Positions 34,595 to 46,564 of a DNA stretch of 64,000 nt are shown here, one piece after another. The notes beneath the pieces were generated by a model. It saw only the letters and a program-made list of their open reading frames with translations, made no database searches and was not told the origin of the DNA. Position 1 is the stretch's first letter. The number at the start of each line of letters is the position of its first letter. A program made the position numbers and the translations under genes. Source of the stretch: Pohlia nutans (taxonomy: Eukaryota > Streptophyta > Bryopsida > Bryales > Mniaceae); contig CM040093.1 in the NCBI GenBank assembly GCA_022496805.1, positions 15,282,338 through 15,346,337 on the forward strand, written 5' to 3'.

Positions 34595-35946
34595 AATTTC
34601 AAAAAAAAAAAAAATCTCAAAAATCACACTATTTTTGGAGGAGTACCCATATTAGGCCATAACCCCAGTGACAAGCAGTAGGGGGCATTTCTTTTGGGAT
34701 CCATTTTCAGTTTCTGGTGTGCAATAATCAATCACTGGTGGTTTGTGTAAGCCAGAGGTTAGAATCACGCAATGCAACTCGCATAACATTCAGTAGCCTT
34801 CATGTCCACTGCCTTTCCTTCATGCACTTTGCTCATCACCTTGAGCCTCCACCTGTCCACTTAGCTACTGATGAAGTACTATTGGGTGTGGAATATTCCA
34901 CACTATCTACTGTAAAGCCAAGGCAGGGACAGTGCATGCTACTGAATTTTATGCGTGAGCCATTCTCCCTTCTGATCCTAGCTGCTGGCAACTTTTAGGA
35001 GCTTCCGTTTTAATTAAGGTCGGACTGTTAAGGTTTCAACCCCAAGTTCAGCAGTTTATGCCGAATTCATGTTCCCGCGATATGATGCTTGAAGCGTTTG
35101 TAGCAGTTTTGATCTCGGACTTTTAGGAGCAAGGTCATGTGCAATTTTTTTGCTCTATCAGTGGAATTGTTCATTCATCTGTTTACTAAATAGCTCTACT
35201 GTAATGAATCTAGCTCTTAGATGAGGGTAGCAGGACTGGATCTGCTCATGATGTCTATACGGCTATGACCGCATTTTCATAGTGCAATTGTTTTTAGAGC
35301 TTGGCAGTCGCTCAACGATTTCCTTGTATGAAATGCAACTTGTTCTCGAAAGTGTGGGATTTTCCTCCACTGCTTCACTGTAGCTCAATAGCTAGCTTTG
35401 TAAATCTATTATAGTAAGTGCAGAGCGTCACAATACCATGTCTCTACCTGCTTGGTATCCGTCACGATACCATGTCACAAAATCATCCACATTTCACATC
35501 CATCCATTTTGTCCAAATTTTCATCATGTTCTCAAATCATTCTCCACAATTCCCATGATGTTCACCAAAGCTTTGCATCACATTCCCTAGCGTTCCCGTC
35601 ATATTCTTACTGTTCCCAAGTTCTCTCTATGTTCCTGAAGTTCCCATTTTCCTTTTGTGTTCCCAATTGATTCCCATGTTCCCAATGCAATGTTGGTGCA
35701 TTGCAACAAGGTGTTTGCTAGTCAGTAATAATCCGCATATTGCCGTTTATGGTGTCGGTGATTAGTTACCCTTCTGTATATCTAACCCTTTGAATCCTAA
35801 CTGCATGTATCTTAATTTGTTCACGAGTAGTAATCAAAGGCCGTCATGATCTGTTATCTATTTAAATTTCTGTATCCGTGGTGCGAAATTCATCGGTTCC
35901 AGGTAGGCGTCTGGTTTTATATTCATCTCAGGGTAAGAAAATCCCC
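32639..35946. other. Mixed intergenic stretch, no confident gene
   Basis: It contains a leader-like CTAGGGTTTCTTTC segment (about 32901). A poly(T) run at 33411-33442 heads a minus-strand stretch that looks like a polyadenylated retroposed 3' end. An (AT)n microsatellite lies at about 34508-34592. Short open frames at 34015-34335 and 34717-34998 have no recognisable domains; I do not call them genes. Confidence 0.5.
34508..34592. repeat. AT-dinucleotide microsatellite
   Basis: About 85 bp of TA/AT repeats with small interruptions, followed by a poly(A) run. Confidence 0.9.
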
Positions 35947-36020
35947 GTCTGGTTGGTGTAGTCGGTCATCACGCTAGTCTCACACACTAGAGGTCCCCAG
36001 TTCGAACCTGGGATCAGACA
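35947..36020 (+). tRNA. tRNA-Val (CAC)
   Basis: A 74-nt intronless gene. The acceptor stem GTCTGGT pairs with ATCAGAC. The anticodon stem CTAGT/ACTAG encloses loop CTCACAC with anticodon CAC. The T arm is perfect: CCCAG-TTCGAAC-CTGGG. Internal A and B boxes are intact (TGGTGTAGTCGG; GTTCGAACC). Discriminator A; CCA not encoded, as expected in a nuclear gene. The sequence is very close to the usual land-plant tRNA-Val(CAC). Confidence 0.97.
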
Positions 36021-36028
36021 TCAATTTC

Positions 36029-36032
36029 TTTT
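36029..36032 (+). terminator. Pol III terminator of tRNA-Val
   Basis: TTTT nine bases after the tRNA 3' end, preceded by TTTC; the normal Pol III stop signal. Confidence 0.75.
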
Positions 36033-36564
36033 GCCAAATCCCGTGCACTTGAATTTCAACTACAGTACTGGCTTCCACTGTTTCTGATTTTTCCCTCTGC
36101 AAATTCAACGAGTGGTCTCATTACCATCCGCTTGTTGAATAATTTGTGTAGTTGTACGTGTGCATTGGTTCAGTACGCCCATTTCCAGTCTCTTACATTG
36201 ATACTTACAGCTTGCCATATCATAACATTCTTGACCTTACAGTATCCTATCTTTGTAGAAAATTACCCAATGTGTCATAAAGATACCTTTTTTGTAATTT
36301 AATATTAACTTGATTCCAAACTTTTATCTCACCTTGTAGAATTACTTCTCAAAGGGATACTTGTAACAAGGTATTGGTAGATACTAGTAATACTTTTTTA
36401 TTTTTTCCTTACAATTCTCTTTTCTCCAAACTCAAAAAGAATTATTCAAAAAATAGTTTTAAAATAAGAGAATTATCCTTAAAGTCACCTTGAATTTGAA
36501 TAAAATATCATGAATTTTGCTTTAATATACTCTTATTTATTCACTCCAAATACTTAAAAGGTAT

Positions 36565-36667
36565 GGAAGAGCTTGATGGTCTCTAAACTCAAGGAAATTT
36601 TTCTTTTTGCTGCCTTTCTTGATGGCGAAAAAAAATTCCATGAGTTTGAAGACCACCAAGCTCTTCC
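36565..36667. repeat. 103-nt hairpin, miRNA-precursor-like
   Basis: Arms of ~41 nt: GGAAGAGCTTGATGGTCTCT... (36565-36607) against the complement of ...AAGACCACCAAGCTCTTCC (36627-36667), with a few mismatches and a ~20-nt loop. No match to a miRNA family that I recognise; a small fold-back repeat is equally possible. The open frame across it (36573-36812) has no recognisable domain. Confidence 0.55.
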
Positions 36668-37857
36668 ACACCTAATAATGATCTTGAAAGAAGGTGAGCT
36701 GGAAGTTGTTTTCTCCAAGGCCGCTCATGAATATCCTTTTTGGCGAGCTCCGCGATGCCAGAGCACGCCATACGAAGTCGTGGCCCAGTATGAAGATCCA
36801 TTTGGCGAGTAACGGCGTGGATGATCTTAAGGAACCCAGTCGGTACTAAGTTAAGGAACCCAGTGGACTTATGCCTTTATGGACCCTAATTAAATCTAGC
36901 AGTATCCCAATATTTCTTCACGTTAACTTGATTCATGAAGAATACTAAGAATATTCAGGCTGAAGAAAGAGACCTTCATATTTTATATTGAACGAGTGAT
37001 TGGCTTTTATCAGTCGGCGGACTCGCCTTCACCAAAAGGCTACTACCCCCGGTTCAGGAATAGGCTCTATTCACGTGCAAGTTGAGTTACCAATTGCAGT
37101 CACCAAGTCAATGGATGCCCAGGTTTTGATCCATTGATTCTTCAGTAAGTTCTCCACTATCGTACCCTAGCCTTCGTGCCGTAATTGAATTGATTACCGA
37201 CTAAGAAAATATAACATTACCTTTGAAGAAGGTGTTTTCGACACCCGGCCTTTTGGTCGTTGTTTTCAACACTTGGTGTCCAAAAAACCTTCTTTGGTAT
37301 GAATTTAAAAGCATTAACCTTTGAAAATTTGTATAAATTATAATTTTCAATTTTAGAGTTCAAAATTTAGTATGATTGGTTAAAGTTGGGCTATGTATTG
37401 TAAACTTCAAAAAAGCAAAAGAAATGATGGAGGGATCATCATTACTTTCCCCAAATAGCAAATTTTATAACACTAAGACAATGTTGAGATGATCTACTTT
37501 GAAAAAATTTCCCGGGTGGAGTTTAACTCGGATTGCCATAATTCAAATTGGGTTGAAAAGTAGACTTGATGTAGTATTTTAAAATATTTTTTATTTTTTC
37601 AATTTTTTTTTTGTTCCGGGCAGCCCGTTAAATTCGGGCAGCGACCAGAAAATGGTCGTTTGAGCGCTTAGGGGTTAACCGAAAACAAAAGAGGAGTTGA
37701 AGAGGAGTTTCCTCTTTATAATTAAATTTTATGACATTCATTGTTCATGAATAGTCCCCATGGTCGGGGCTCTTGGCTTGGGGGAGTGCGTGGGAACTTT
37801 CTTGTAACATTGAGGAGGTTACAAGTTCTACTCCCTGGGGTGGGGGAGAGCCTTGCT
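36668..37857. other. Intergenic DNA before the Harbinger left half
   Basis: No gene supported. Some moderately GC-rich patches (36750-36800, 37010-37200) show no coding signal that I trust. Confidence 0.5.
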
Positions 37858-38288
37858 TTAGGGCCGCTTCACACTATGGCGGAAGGTCGAGAGGTTGTCG
37901 ATTTCCACCAATCAAATTGCAAAAAACCATGGATTCGGCCTCTCAACCCTTCACACTAGAGGCCAAAGTCCAACGGCCGTCGCTCTCCAAAATGTCTACA
38001 TGGCAGTACTTTTTGACCAAGGCGGCGGCCTTTCGAAGGAAGTTTGGGTCGGACAAGAATGAAAACCCAAACTATGCTCGAGAGGCCGTTGAATTTTTTT
38101 AATAAAAAAATCAAAAATTGACAAGATTTTGGCCGTTAGATTGGAGGGGCTGTTTTGGACAGGGAATAAAGTGGAATGCTCATATTTCTTCTCTCTCGTG
38201 CGTCTTCAGAGGAACTGCTCTTGTTTTTTTGTCTTTTTTTTTTTTTTCTACAGATCTTGGCTCTCTTAATTTTTCACGAGTAGGAAAG

Positions 38289-38413
38289 ATGGACAATTTC
38301 TCTCAAAACCCTTACTATTGTAGCCAGCCAAATCTAACGGGGATAGAAATTTTTTTGGCTCCAAATTCTTATGGAGTATTTCAGCCCTATTCAACTCAAG
38401 TTATAGAGAGAAG
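38289..38413 (+). pseudogene. N-terminus of Harbinger Myb/SANT-like protein
   Basis: ATG at 38289 starts MDNFSQNPYYCSQPNLTG, a style typical for the second gene of plant PIF/Harbinger elements. It continues to TQVIERR, where E copy 2 is inserted. The frame joins exactly to LEERVVHGEVD at 16664 once E and one TSD are removed. Confidence 0.65.
38404..38413. repeat. 10-bp target-site duplication of E (left side)
   Basis: TAGAGAGAAG immediately left of E copy 2, identical to 16654-16663 immediately right of E copy 1. The two lie in the same codons of the interrupted Harbinger gene. Deleting E and one copy restores the reading frame. Confidence 0.8.
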
Positions 38414-38530
38414 GGTCCGACTAAGATGAACTGCAAACATCAGAGTGCAAGGGTGCGGAGTGCGGAGTGCGAGTGCGAATCTTGGAATCTTTTATAGAAT
38501 ATTTTAGGAATATTCTCATTATGTCAGTCG
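38414..38530 (+). repeat. Left TIR of E
   Basis: Imperfect inverted match to 16540-16653. Shared parts include TGAACTRCARACATYAGAGT, an array of GAGTGCR heptamers (about 38442-38478) and AATCTTGGAAT, followed by an AT-rich stretch with TATAGAATAT. Related in design to the nested MULE's TIR, which uses GAGAGCR heptamers. Confidence 0.85.
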
Positions 38531-39289
38531 AGGTTTGATGTTTGTCAGAATTTCAAATTGAGACGAACTAAATATTTAGATTGTGTTCAAATAGGTTTAG
38601 GGTGGTTTGTAACTTTGTACCAATACCAACTTGATAAAAGATTGCCATATTATGAAACGAAAAGTCTGAAAATTGCCAAAATATATTGTTTAATATTATA
38701 AACTTATAGAACTAAATCTTTGGAGTAGTGAAGTGATTGTGTCTTTACATTCATCAAATCTAGTATCTTTGACGAACAGAGAGACTTGGCATTGTCTAGA
38801 ATTCATAATTGCAAAGACAACATCTACTACAGAAATCACACAAGAACATTTTTCAAGGGCATAAGACAGATAAAGATCTAAAAATCTAAAGAGTTCAACT
38901 CAATTGTAAAAGAAGAGAGTAAAAATGTCAAATGGACTCTAGAGTGATAAAATTCAAATATGACAAACCTTGATATTCAATTGATTATAATAAGAGTTGG
39001 TCAGATAAGGAATTTAATTGCATATGATTTAAGAGAGGAAGTACTAGGGAGAGAAGATGTGGCTGAAACCATCTATTGAAGAATTTCACGAATGAGAGAA
39101 GAATGAGGATTTTGAACATAAATATGATTTCAAAAAGCATTTATGAAACATCTAAGAATATAAGAGTAGAAATTTTTGAATCTAGTGATCAAATTGATAG
39201 CTAAAAACAATCTTAAAATCCAACACTGCTCTACAAAAAGGATGCAATTCTAGTATGATAGCTAATTTTCCAAATTGGAACAGAAAATA
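38531..39289. other. 3' non-coding region of E's transposase gene
   Basis: AT-rich DNA between the left TIR and the transposase stop; no gene seen. It would hold the minus-strand 3' UTR. Confidence 0.6.
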
Positions 39290-42200
39290 TTACGGCATAG
39301 GAATCTCGTTTGGCGTCAAAGGATCCTTCTTGAGCATGTCATCAACCTCTGCATTGGAGAGAGTTACATTGTGAATCGCAAAAGAACTATTCATATCCAA
39401 GTGCTTGTTGTAAATCCAATACAAATGTTTACATGGCTTGAATCTTATCTTCAAACGATGTGGCTCCTTGGATGTGAAATCAGGGCAAGTACATGAAGGT
39501 TCTTCAGCAATAGTGACTGCATATACAGCTCCTTCAATCCCAGACTTCACCTGGTAGCACCTTCCACTCAGTTTGGAAGAAAGAAGAACACATGATAGAA
39601 TTTGAGCATTCAACTCATTTCCTGCTTTTTCACGATCACGTAAGGCCTGACATGGAATACTTCGGCGAAAACGGTGGCCATCACGATAGGAATTCTGCTT
39701 ACTATAAGAGGTCTTCTTAGAATTTCTATTCCTCCCTCTCTGAGAAACTTGGTTGGAACCACTAGCATTTTCAGACCCACTTTGTCTGGTGCAGCGATGT
39801 CGACCATTGGGCGTTGGAACTAAGGCATAACCACCAAGGGTAAAAGCAGTAACCTCCTCTTGTGTTAAATTTGTACCTGGTTGGATAGGCCATACATTTG
39901 GAAGAGGAAGTGTCCTCGACACACGAGGTCCATTGGCATGAGATACACAACCTGGGAGAGTAGTAGGACAAAACCAGAGACGATGGGACCTCCCACCTTC
40001 TAGATTAGGAGGGAAATAACGACCATGGATACTAGGGCATGCTCTACCATGAGGATGGTCATGCACATTGCATAGAGGAGCTGAACAATGCTCATTTGTA
40101 TAATTCATATTCCAAGCCAAACACTTGATTTTAGTAACACATGGAGTTCAAGCAATATGCCATTGAGAGAGAGGCACTCCATTTTGTGTCTCCAACACAA
40201 CTTGGCCTGCCCGAATAGGAAATGGACTATTGACATATCCGGTTCTAGGAAACTCAAAATTGCCTCTTGTGGGAAAAGTAGCACCATTTGAAATAGAAAT
40301 ATCCGGCAATTCCATAGAATTAGATAAGTGTTCAGGATCCTGACCTGGGCTACAAAACTCAGCACCACAATTCATGCTTGAAATTAGCACCTCATCACCA
40401 AGTCCTTCAGAGTGAGTTGATGTAGATGGCGACACATTGTCAAATTCAATAACAGGAGAAGAGTTGGCATCCGTGTCATTGAATGGTTCATTCAATGCAA
40501 CAATAGTGCTAAACATAGCACGAACTCCTTCAAGTCTAGTAGAAGGAGGTGGTGGCGGAGGATATTGGACTGAGTATGAGATGAAGGAACTAGGATCCGG
40601 GGTAGCTAATACTGGCAAGTGAATTTGAGATGATGAGGGAGGCCTATTCCGAACAAGACCAAGTACAGTAAATGCGGTTGGTCTGGACGATGAGAATTCC
40701 CATTGTACATATGCACTCTTATTGGTTGTTTTAGGACGAGAATCATTCTCTGCACCAATGCCTTTACCATGGTAATTTTTACCTATAGTGCAGGCATTAA
40801 TTGCAGCTTCCACCTTCTTAATATCCCCAGATCGATTTGCTGCTCTCAACATCAGATCCTCATAAGACGGGCCAGTTCCAATTCCAATTCCTTTCAAAAA
40901 CATCTGATATCGAGATTGCTGCATAAGTGCTCGGACAATGTCATGGATACTTGCAGATACAAGGTTTGTCTTCTTTTTTCTACCATTCCCTGCAGATTGC
41001 CACCAAGAACTATGAACAGTTTCTGCCAGATTGGTGTTTGGACATGCAGCAAACTCCTCAATTGACATATCAGCTCGCATCCACTCTCTCCAATGACATG
41101 CACGTTGTCGCCACCAAGCAAGGTATTGTTCAAGTAATCGAGCTGCCTCGTCAGATTTTGCAGCTCCTGAATTCTGCCACTAGTCAATAATTTCAAAGTA
41201 CTTGATCTCAGCTTCTTCAAGCGTTGATGAATTTTGCCACTCTCGACATCTTCTTCTACTTTCATCTCTGAAGTCCACTGCAACATGATCAACTGTGTGC
41301 CTTTTCAAATTCTCCTTCCAATGAAAAAAACATGTCCGTTCTTTTCGTGGATCTGGTTTGCCACCAAAATATACCTCCCTCACAGCATTCCAATTTGTTT
41401 GGGCCTCATCTGCCATAAATCCTCGGAAGTCGACTTTGTTGATGCCATGGTACATACACTTTTGATTTAGAAGCCTCCAAAATAACACTTGTGGAATTTG
41501 ACCCTCTGCCTTCATATCGCATGTTGCGATTGTCATAACTCCACGATAGTGAGGGTCATACACATGATTGACAAGCTAGTGTTGTCCAACCTTCCACTCT
41601 TTTGACATGATCAAAAACAATCCATGAATTCTGAAGATCACTTCCTTCTGTAAACATCCTTCGAACAATATCAACTCCAGATCCTCGGCCATGTGTCGAC
41701 ATTTTAAAAAGATAACATTGTGTCTTTGGACCCCCCTGGCCAGGGAAATTACTATCGTATATGTAATCGTACATAAAGTTTACCCCCAATGCAAGAATAT
41801 CTAGGTTGTTAGCATCCCTCAAGTTGTCAATGTCATTCTTCACACTTGCATTTGCAATTCCTTCAAAACGTTCAAGAACCTCTTCTAGTTTAGAACCTTG
41901 AAGCTTGGGTTGTCCAGCACCTGACATAAGCTCCTGAAATAAAATCTTTTCCCCAGCACGCATAGTAATCCCAGCCACTGATCCCCTTTAGTTGGCTTCT
42001 CACTCACGGCCTCCTTCAAATACTTCTTTGTTGCACTGTAGACCTTCTTACACATAGGGGCGTTTGCAACAGGGTGGTTGTGTACACCTACGTGAATTCC
42101 AACACGGGTGACAATATCTGATTTTGAAAACACAAGATAGAATCTAGCTGAACATAATGATAAACAAGTTGGTGAGTGGCTGAGTGCTTGCAATACGCAC

Positions 42201-43815
42201 ATTTCAACTTACAAATTTCTCCTACATACGGGATGGAGAATGTTGTTTCTATCCAGTTTGTTTCATTTGGCCTCCTCTCAGTCATATTGTGTGGACACAT
42301 GATGTTATCACAACGACAGTGTCCTGTACATTTTCGGCTCTTGAATTTTAACTCCACATCGGCACTGACAGAGTGCGAAGAGGGTTTTGTCCACGGATAT
42401 ATGTCACTATCATTCATCATGCCCTCAAGTAAACCACCCAACTGAGTGTTTGGCTTAGAAATTGGAGGAAGTTCAAAGATGACTTCACCTCTATAAATTG
42501 CAGGTACTTCTTAACTCTGAATAAGATCATGGATTTGAAATCACGTTGAAGCAATTCAACTCTTGATCCCCGTTCTTTTAATCCTTGCAGTATCTCGACA
42601 ACAAATGAAAGGTGTTTGTCCCAAGGGGGAAGACAATCTACTTCTGGATGACTCCAACTTTGAGCATCATAAATCTCTGAAGTTGTGGTGCCCACTATAG
42701 GAGTAACCGTAGATGGACATGGTTTGGTGGAAGTTGGGATAGATTGAGAAGCCTGTAGCGATGAGCTAAAATACTCTGAATGAACATCCAATCCATCTAT
42801 GATCTTTATTCGTCCTCAATCACTTGTGCTTTCATATATGTTGAATGCGGTTCTTCTCGTGCTCTACAATCTACACGACCAGTGCAAACAATATTTTGAG
42901 AATCTACGTCATCAAGGTTAATATGTGGCTGGATTGGGTGTGATGTCAAACAATCTTCGTCATCAGAAAGTTCTGGTAGCTACTCTTTATAAACGACTGC
43001 TCGGTAATCACTACCGGGAGAGATAAAAACTAGTAGGAAGGACAGAAACCAGTGGATCTGGAAACGCTAAGAGAAAAAATACTACCGGGACTGGGTCGGT
43101 AATCTCTCAAAACAGTGTAATAAAAACTGGAATCATCAAACAAGAGTATCCGGAAGGAACTACTCGGTAAGCAAAGTATCAAAAGGAAAAGGATTGAGAC
43201 AAAGCAATCGTATATCTCGAAAAATGAGTCATGCCAATGAGTTTGGCTCCATTTCTTATATACATAAGTACAACCAGATCTGACAGTTAGGTCAAATCGG
43301 TAAAAAGTATTTTCTTAGATCTACTTCCTGTGGTAACTTGGAATTTTACCGGAGTAGTAAAAAATCCAGATCGGTAAGCTACCGGTAATTATAAATTTAC
43401 CGTTAACAAGTTCAATGATACACTCTTGGAGTCGACTAGTGTTAAGACCAATTGAACACTCCACCTTCGTACTTCTAACAGGTTGGTGTGGCACCGGCTC
43501 CTCTAGAGGTCGAATACCAGGGGGAGTGTTTGATTCTTTTGATTGAATGGTACGTGCAATGTGATCGGGTGCAAACCCTTTCATTGTACCATTGATATGA
43601 AAAACCGAACTACTCGATACCTCACAAAATGTGTACACACTGTTTTGGGGGATGCAAAGACAGTTGCCTGTAGAAACATCAATGACCATGACAGTCTCTG
43701 GTAACAATTCAAAAAAACATGATATTTGATCTAAAGACAAAGACACTGGGATGTTAGAAATTGGAAGACCAAGATGGCGATTAGTAGCAGGGCAAGACAA
43801 CTTAAAGAACTCCAT
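39290..43815 (-). pseudogene. MULE transposase with SWIM zinc finger (E, copy 2)
   Basis: Minus-strand transposase gene of E, about 1,300 codons. Exon 1 is 43815-43401 (ATG at 43815). A 428-nt intron (43400-42973) has GT..AG ends in phase 1. Exon 2 continues to the stop at 39290. In order it holds an acidic/Ser-rich N-terminus, a Cys-rich segment (about 42340-42150), a VGIHVGVHNHPV motif, and a MULE DDE-type core with VFDHVKR, GFMADEAQTNWNAV and ERTCFFHWKENLKRHT (about 41640-41280). A Pro/Ser-rich region follows, then a SWIM finger CxCx(18)CxH (39493-39425). It would cut and rejoin E's TIRs in the nucleus. It is broken: apparent frameshifts near 42815, 42510, 42130, 41985 and 41570 (4-bp gain), TAG at 41180 and TGA at about 40148. 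Family known; exact family name not recognised. Confidence 0.85.
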
Positions 43816-44364
43816 AACATATTTAGACAAACAGAACAGAACTTCAGAAGTTAATCGCGTTATAGAGACTACAAAACTAAGAAACCACTACAGGGAGTCA
43901 TAAGAACTTATTGAAACAGACAATGATGGAAACTAAAAACTTTGAGAATGTAATGAATTTGCTTTAATATCTTGTGAAAATGTATCATCTATCATGATTC
44001 AAAAGATATTACTGTTTAAAGTTTGTTATATTTTAAAGCTTGTAGCAAATGAGTGTCATTACTATTAAATGTAGGCAAACAATGAATATACTGAACATCA
44101 ATCGAAATAGAAAAGCATAAAATCAATGGTTCCAAAGCGGTTGTCATACATTAAAAGCCTATATCTACAAAAGCAAACTGTCAACTGCTAATAAATACAT
44201 AACAAAACGTAGCTTACGGTACTAGATGTAAGCAACCGATCAACGAATATTTTAAATGCGACAGTACTTTCAAGGTTTACAAATTGTCTAATGTATGGTT
44301 AATGGAATACATTTAAAAAACCAAATTCTAATATATTGAATGTGACGTACATTAAATAAAACCA

Positions 44365-45584
44365 AATCGTTGGCGATTGCTAATAAATTGGAACCGGAAC
44401 ATTGTTTAAGAAGCCTTATGCAAGGCTCAACCCAAATACTTAAGTATTAAATGTGATAGTACTTTCAATAAAGAAAATTGTTGGCGGCAACAGAACATGG
44501 GTTCAGATACTCAAATATTAAATGTGACAGTACTATCTTTCAATAAAATCAAATCGTTGGCGATTGCTTATAAATTGGCAACGAAACATGGGTTAGGAAG
44601 CTTTATGCCAGCAACCCAAATACTCAAATATTAAATGTGACAATACTTTTAATAAAATGAAATTGTTGGCGATTGCTAATAAATTGGCAACAAAACATGG
44701 GTTAGGAAGCTTTATGTCAGCAACCCAAATAATCAAATATCAAATGTATCACATTTTTCAATAAAAGAAAATTGTTGGCGACTACTAATAAATTGGCAAC
44801 AGAACATAAGTTAGAGAGCCTTATGCCATGCTCAACCCAAATACTTAAGTATTAAACGTGACATTACTTTCAATAAAGTAAATTGATGGCGGTTGCTAAT
44901 AAATTGGCAACAGAACATGGGTTAGGAAGCTTTATGCTAGCAATCCAAATACTTAAATGTGACAATACTTTCAACACCTCAAAATTGTAGGCAATTGCTA
45001 ATAAGTTGACATGCAACAAAACAAAAGTTAACAGCCTATATGCAAGCAACCTCATCACTCATATATAAAATGTGACAATACTTTTAATAAAAACAAATCG
45101 ATGGCAACATAACATAGGTTACAAACATCTCCAAGAGGGCTCTTCAAATGAGCCCTCAACGGCACGCCCCAAGAGCCACTTGCTAAAGGTAAGTTGCTCA
45201 AAGGTTTTGCCAAAAGGGCACCTTGGTTCTCCAAATTTCCACCTTTTGGTAAGGCTCTCAATGCGCCATGTTTCTTTTTTAATACGGAATTTTTATGATT
45301 TTTGACTGGTCACTATGAGTCACATTACCACCATCTATGTTTTTGGCATGCTATAGATAGAGCGCAAGCCACACCAACCAAGAGCCGTCTCAAAAGGACT
45401 TACAAAAGAAACAGAAAGACAGACAGACAGATGGTGTGGCCCTTTGAAGAGCCACGATTAAAGATGCTCTAAGAGACTATATTCAAGCAATTTAGATACT
45501 CATAATTATATTAAATGTGACAGTACTAAAATGTATTCAATAAAAGTAAATCGTGGGCAATTGCTAATAAATTGGCAATTGTAT
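44365..45584 (+). repeat. Iteron array in the divergent promoter of E (copy 2)
   Basis: Copy of 1841-3060 with no differences that I noticed. Same position between the divergent transposase and ParB-methyltransferase genes. Confidence 0.85.
45126..45467. mobile_element. MITE inside the iteron array (copy 2)
   Basis: Duplicate of 2602-2943, so the insertion came before the 42.5-kb duplication. Confidence 0.6.
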
Positions 45585-46125
45585 TTAAATTGTCAATTTT
45601 CCCAAGGAGTGCACTCTATATTATGTTTGAGAATCACGTGCATTCATGACCCCCTCAAAAAAACCTAAATATATAATTAATGTAAGTATACTTCACTATT
45701 TTCAACTCTAAACATGTTTATAGTATGTAAACGTAATACGACAAAGTTCAAATTAATACCCCTTTGTGCACTCACGTACACTTGTACATAATTAATGTAA
45801 TGCACCCTCCGAGTCAGTTGCATCACCTATTTATGATTAGCTTAGTGGCAACAGGTGGGTGGGTGTTATTGATAATAAATAGTACTCTTCCCAAAGTGGG
45901 ATAATTAATAGTATGTTTAAAAGCAATGCTCTTCAAATTTCAAAAGTAGTCCCAAATTAGAGATACATCACTACAAAGCTCTTTAACCTAGTTCTTTGTT
46001 AGTATTTACAAGCTTAGCACCACAAATGAGGGAGCTAAGGACTAAGAAGTCCACTGCAAAACCTGATTTTGTGTATGAGAGACTAGTTAGTAAAAGTCGA
46101 CAGAGGCCCCTAAAGGTTATGTCTT

Positions 46126-46564
46126 CGCTTTTGCAAGAGGAAATCGCTGGCGATTCTGCGATTTGTGAGTCAAAAAAGCGCCTTCACTTTTAGAAGAGAA
46201 AATCGTTGGCGATTATGTGATTTGTGAGTCAGAGAGGGCGCCTTCACTTTTGGAAGAGGAAATCGTTGATGATTGTGCGATTTGTGAGTTACAGAAGGCG
46301 CCTTTGCTTTTGAGAGAGGAAATCGTTGATGATTGTATGATTTGTGAGTTGGAGAGGGCTCCTTTGGAAGAGGAAATCATTCACGATTGTGCGATTTGTG
46401 AGCCAGAGAGGACGCCTTTGCTTTTGGAAGAAGAAATCGTTCACGATTGTATGATCTGTGAGTCGGAGTGGGCACCTTCACTTTTGGAAAACAAAATCGC
46501 TGGCGATTGTGTGATCTATGAGTCAAAGAGGGCGCCTTCAAACCCTAAAATGGTTGGCGATAGT
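46126..46564 (+). repeat. 60-bp coding tandem repeat in exon 1 (copy 2)
   Basis: Copy of 3602-4040, identical as far as I can see, including the one-base loss in unit 1. Confidence 0.85.

Larger units (their letters stand above)
37861..38413 (+). mobile_element. PIF/Harbinger element, left half
   Basis: Starts at GGGCCGCTTCACACTATGGC after TTA (37858-37860). It matches in inverted orientation the end at 19553, and the similarity continues to GTCGAGAGG. Ends where E copy 2 begins. Joined to 16664-19553 it gives a 3.44-kb element, a normal size for an autonomous PIF/Harbinger. Confidence 0.85.

Noticed and set aside
34015..34998. Possible small genes downstream of a leader-like CTAGGGTTTC segment
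   Set aside because: Short frames with no domains, no consistent splice sites and simple composition; not enough to call a gene.
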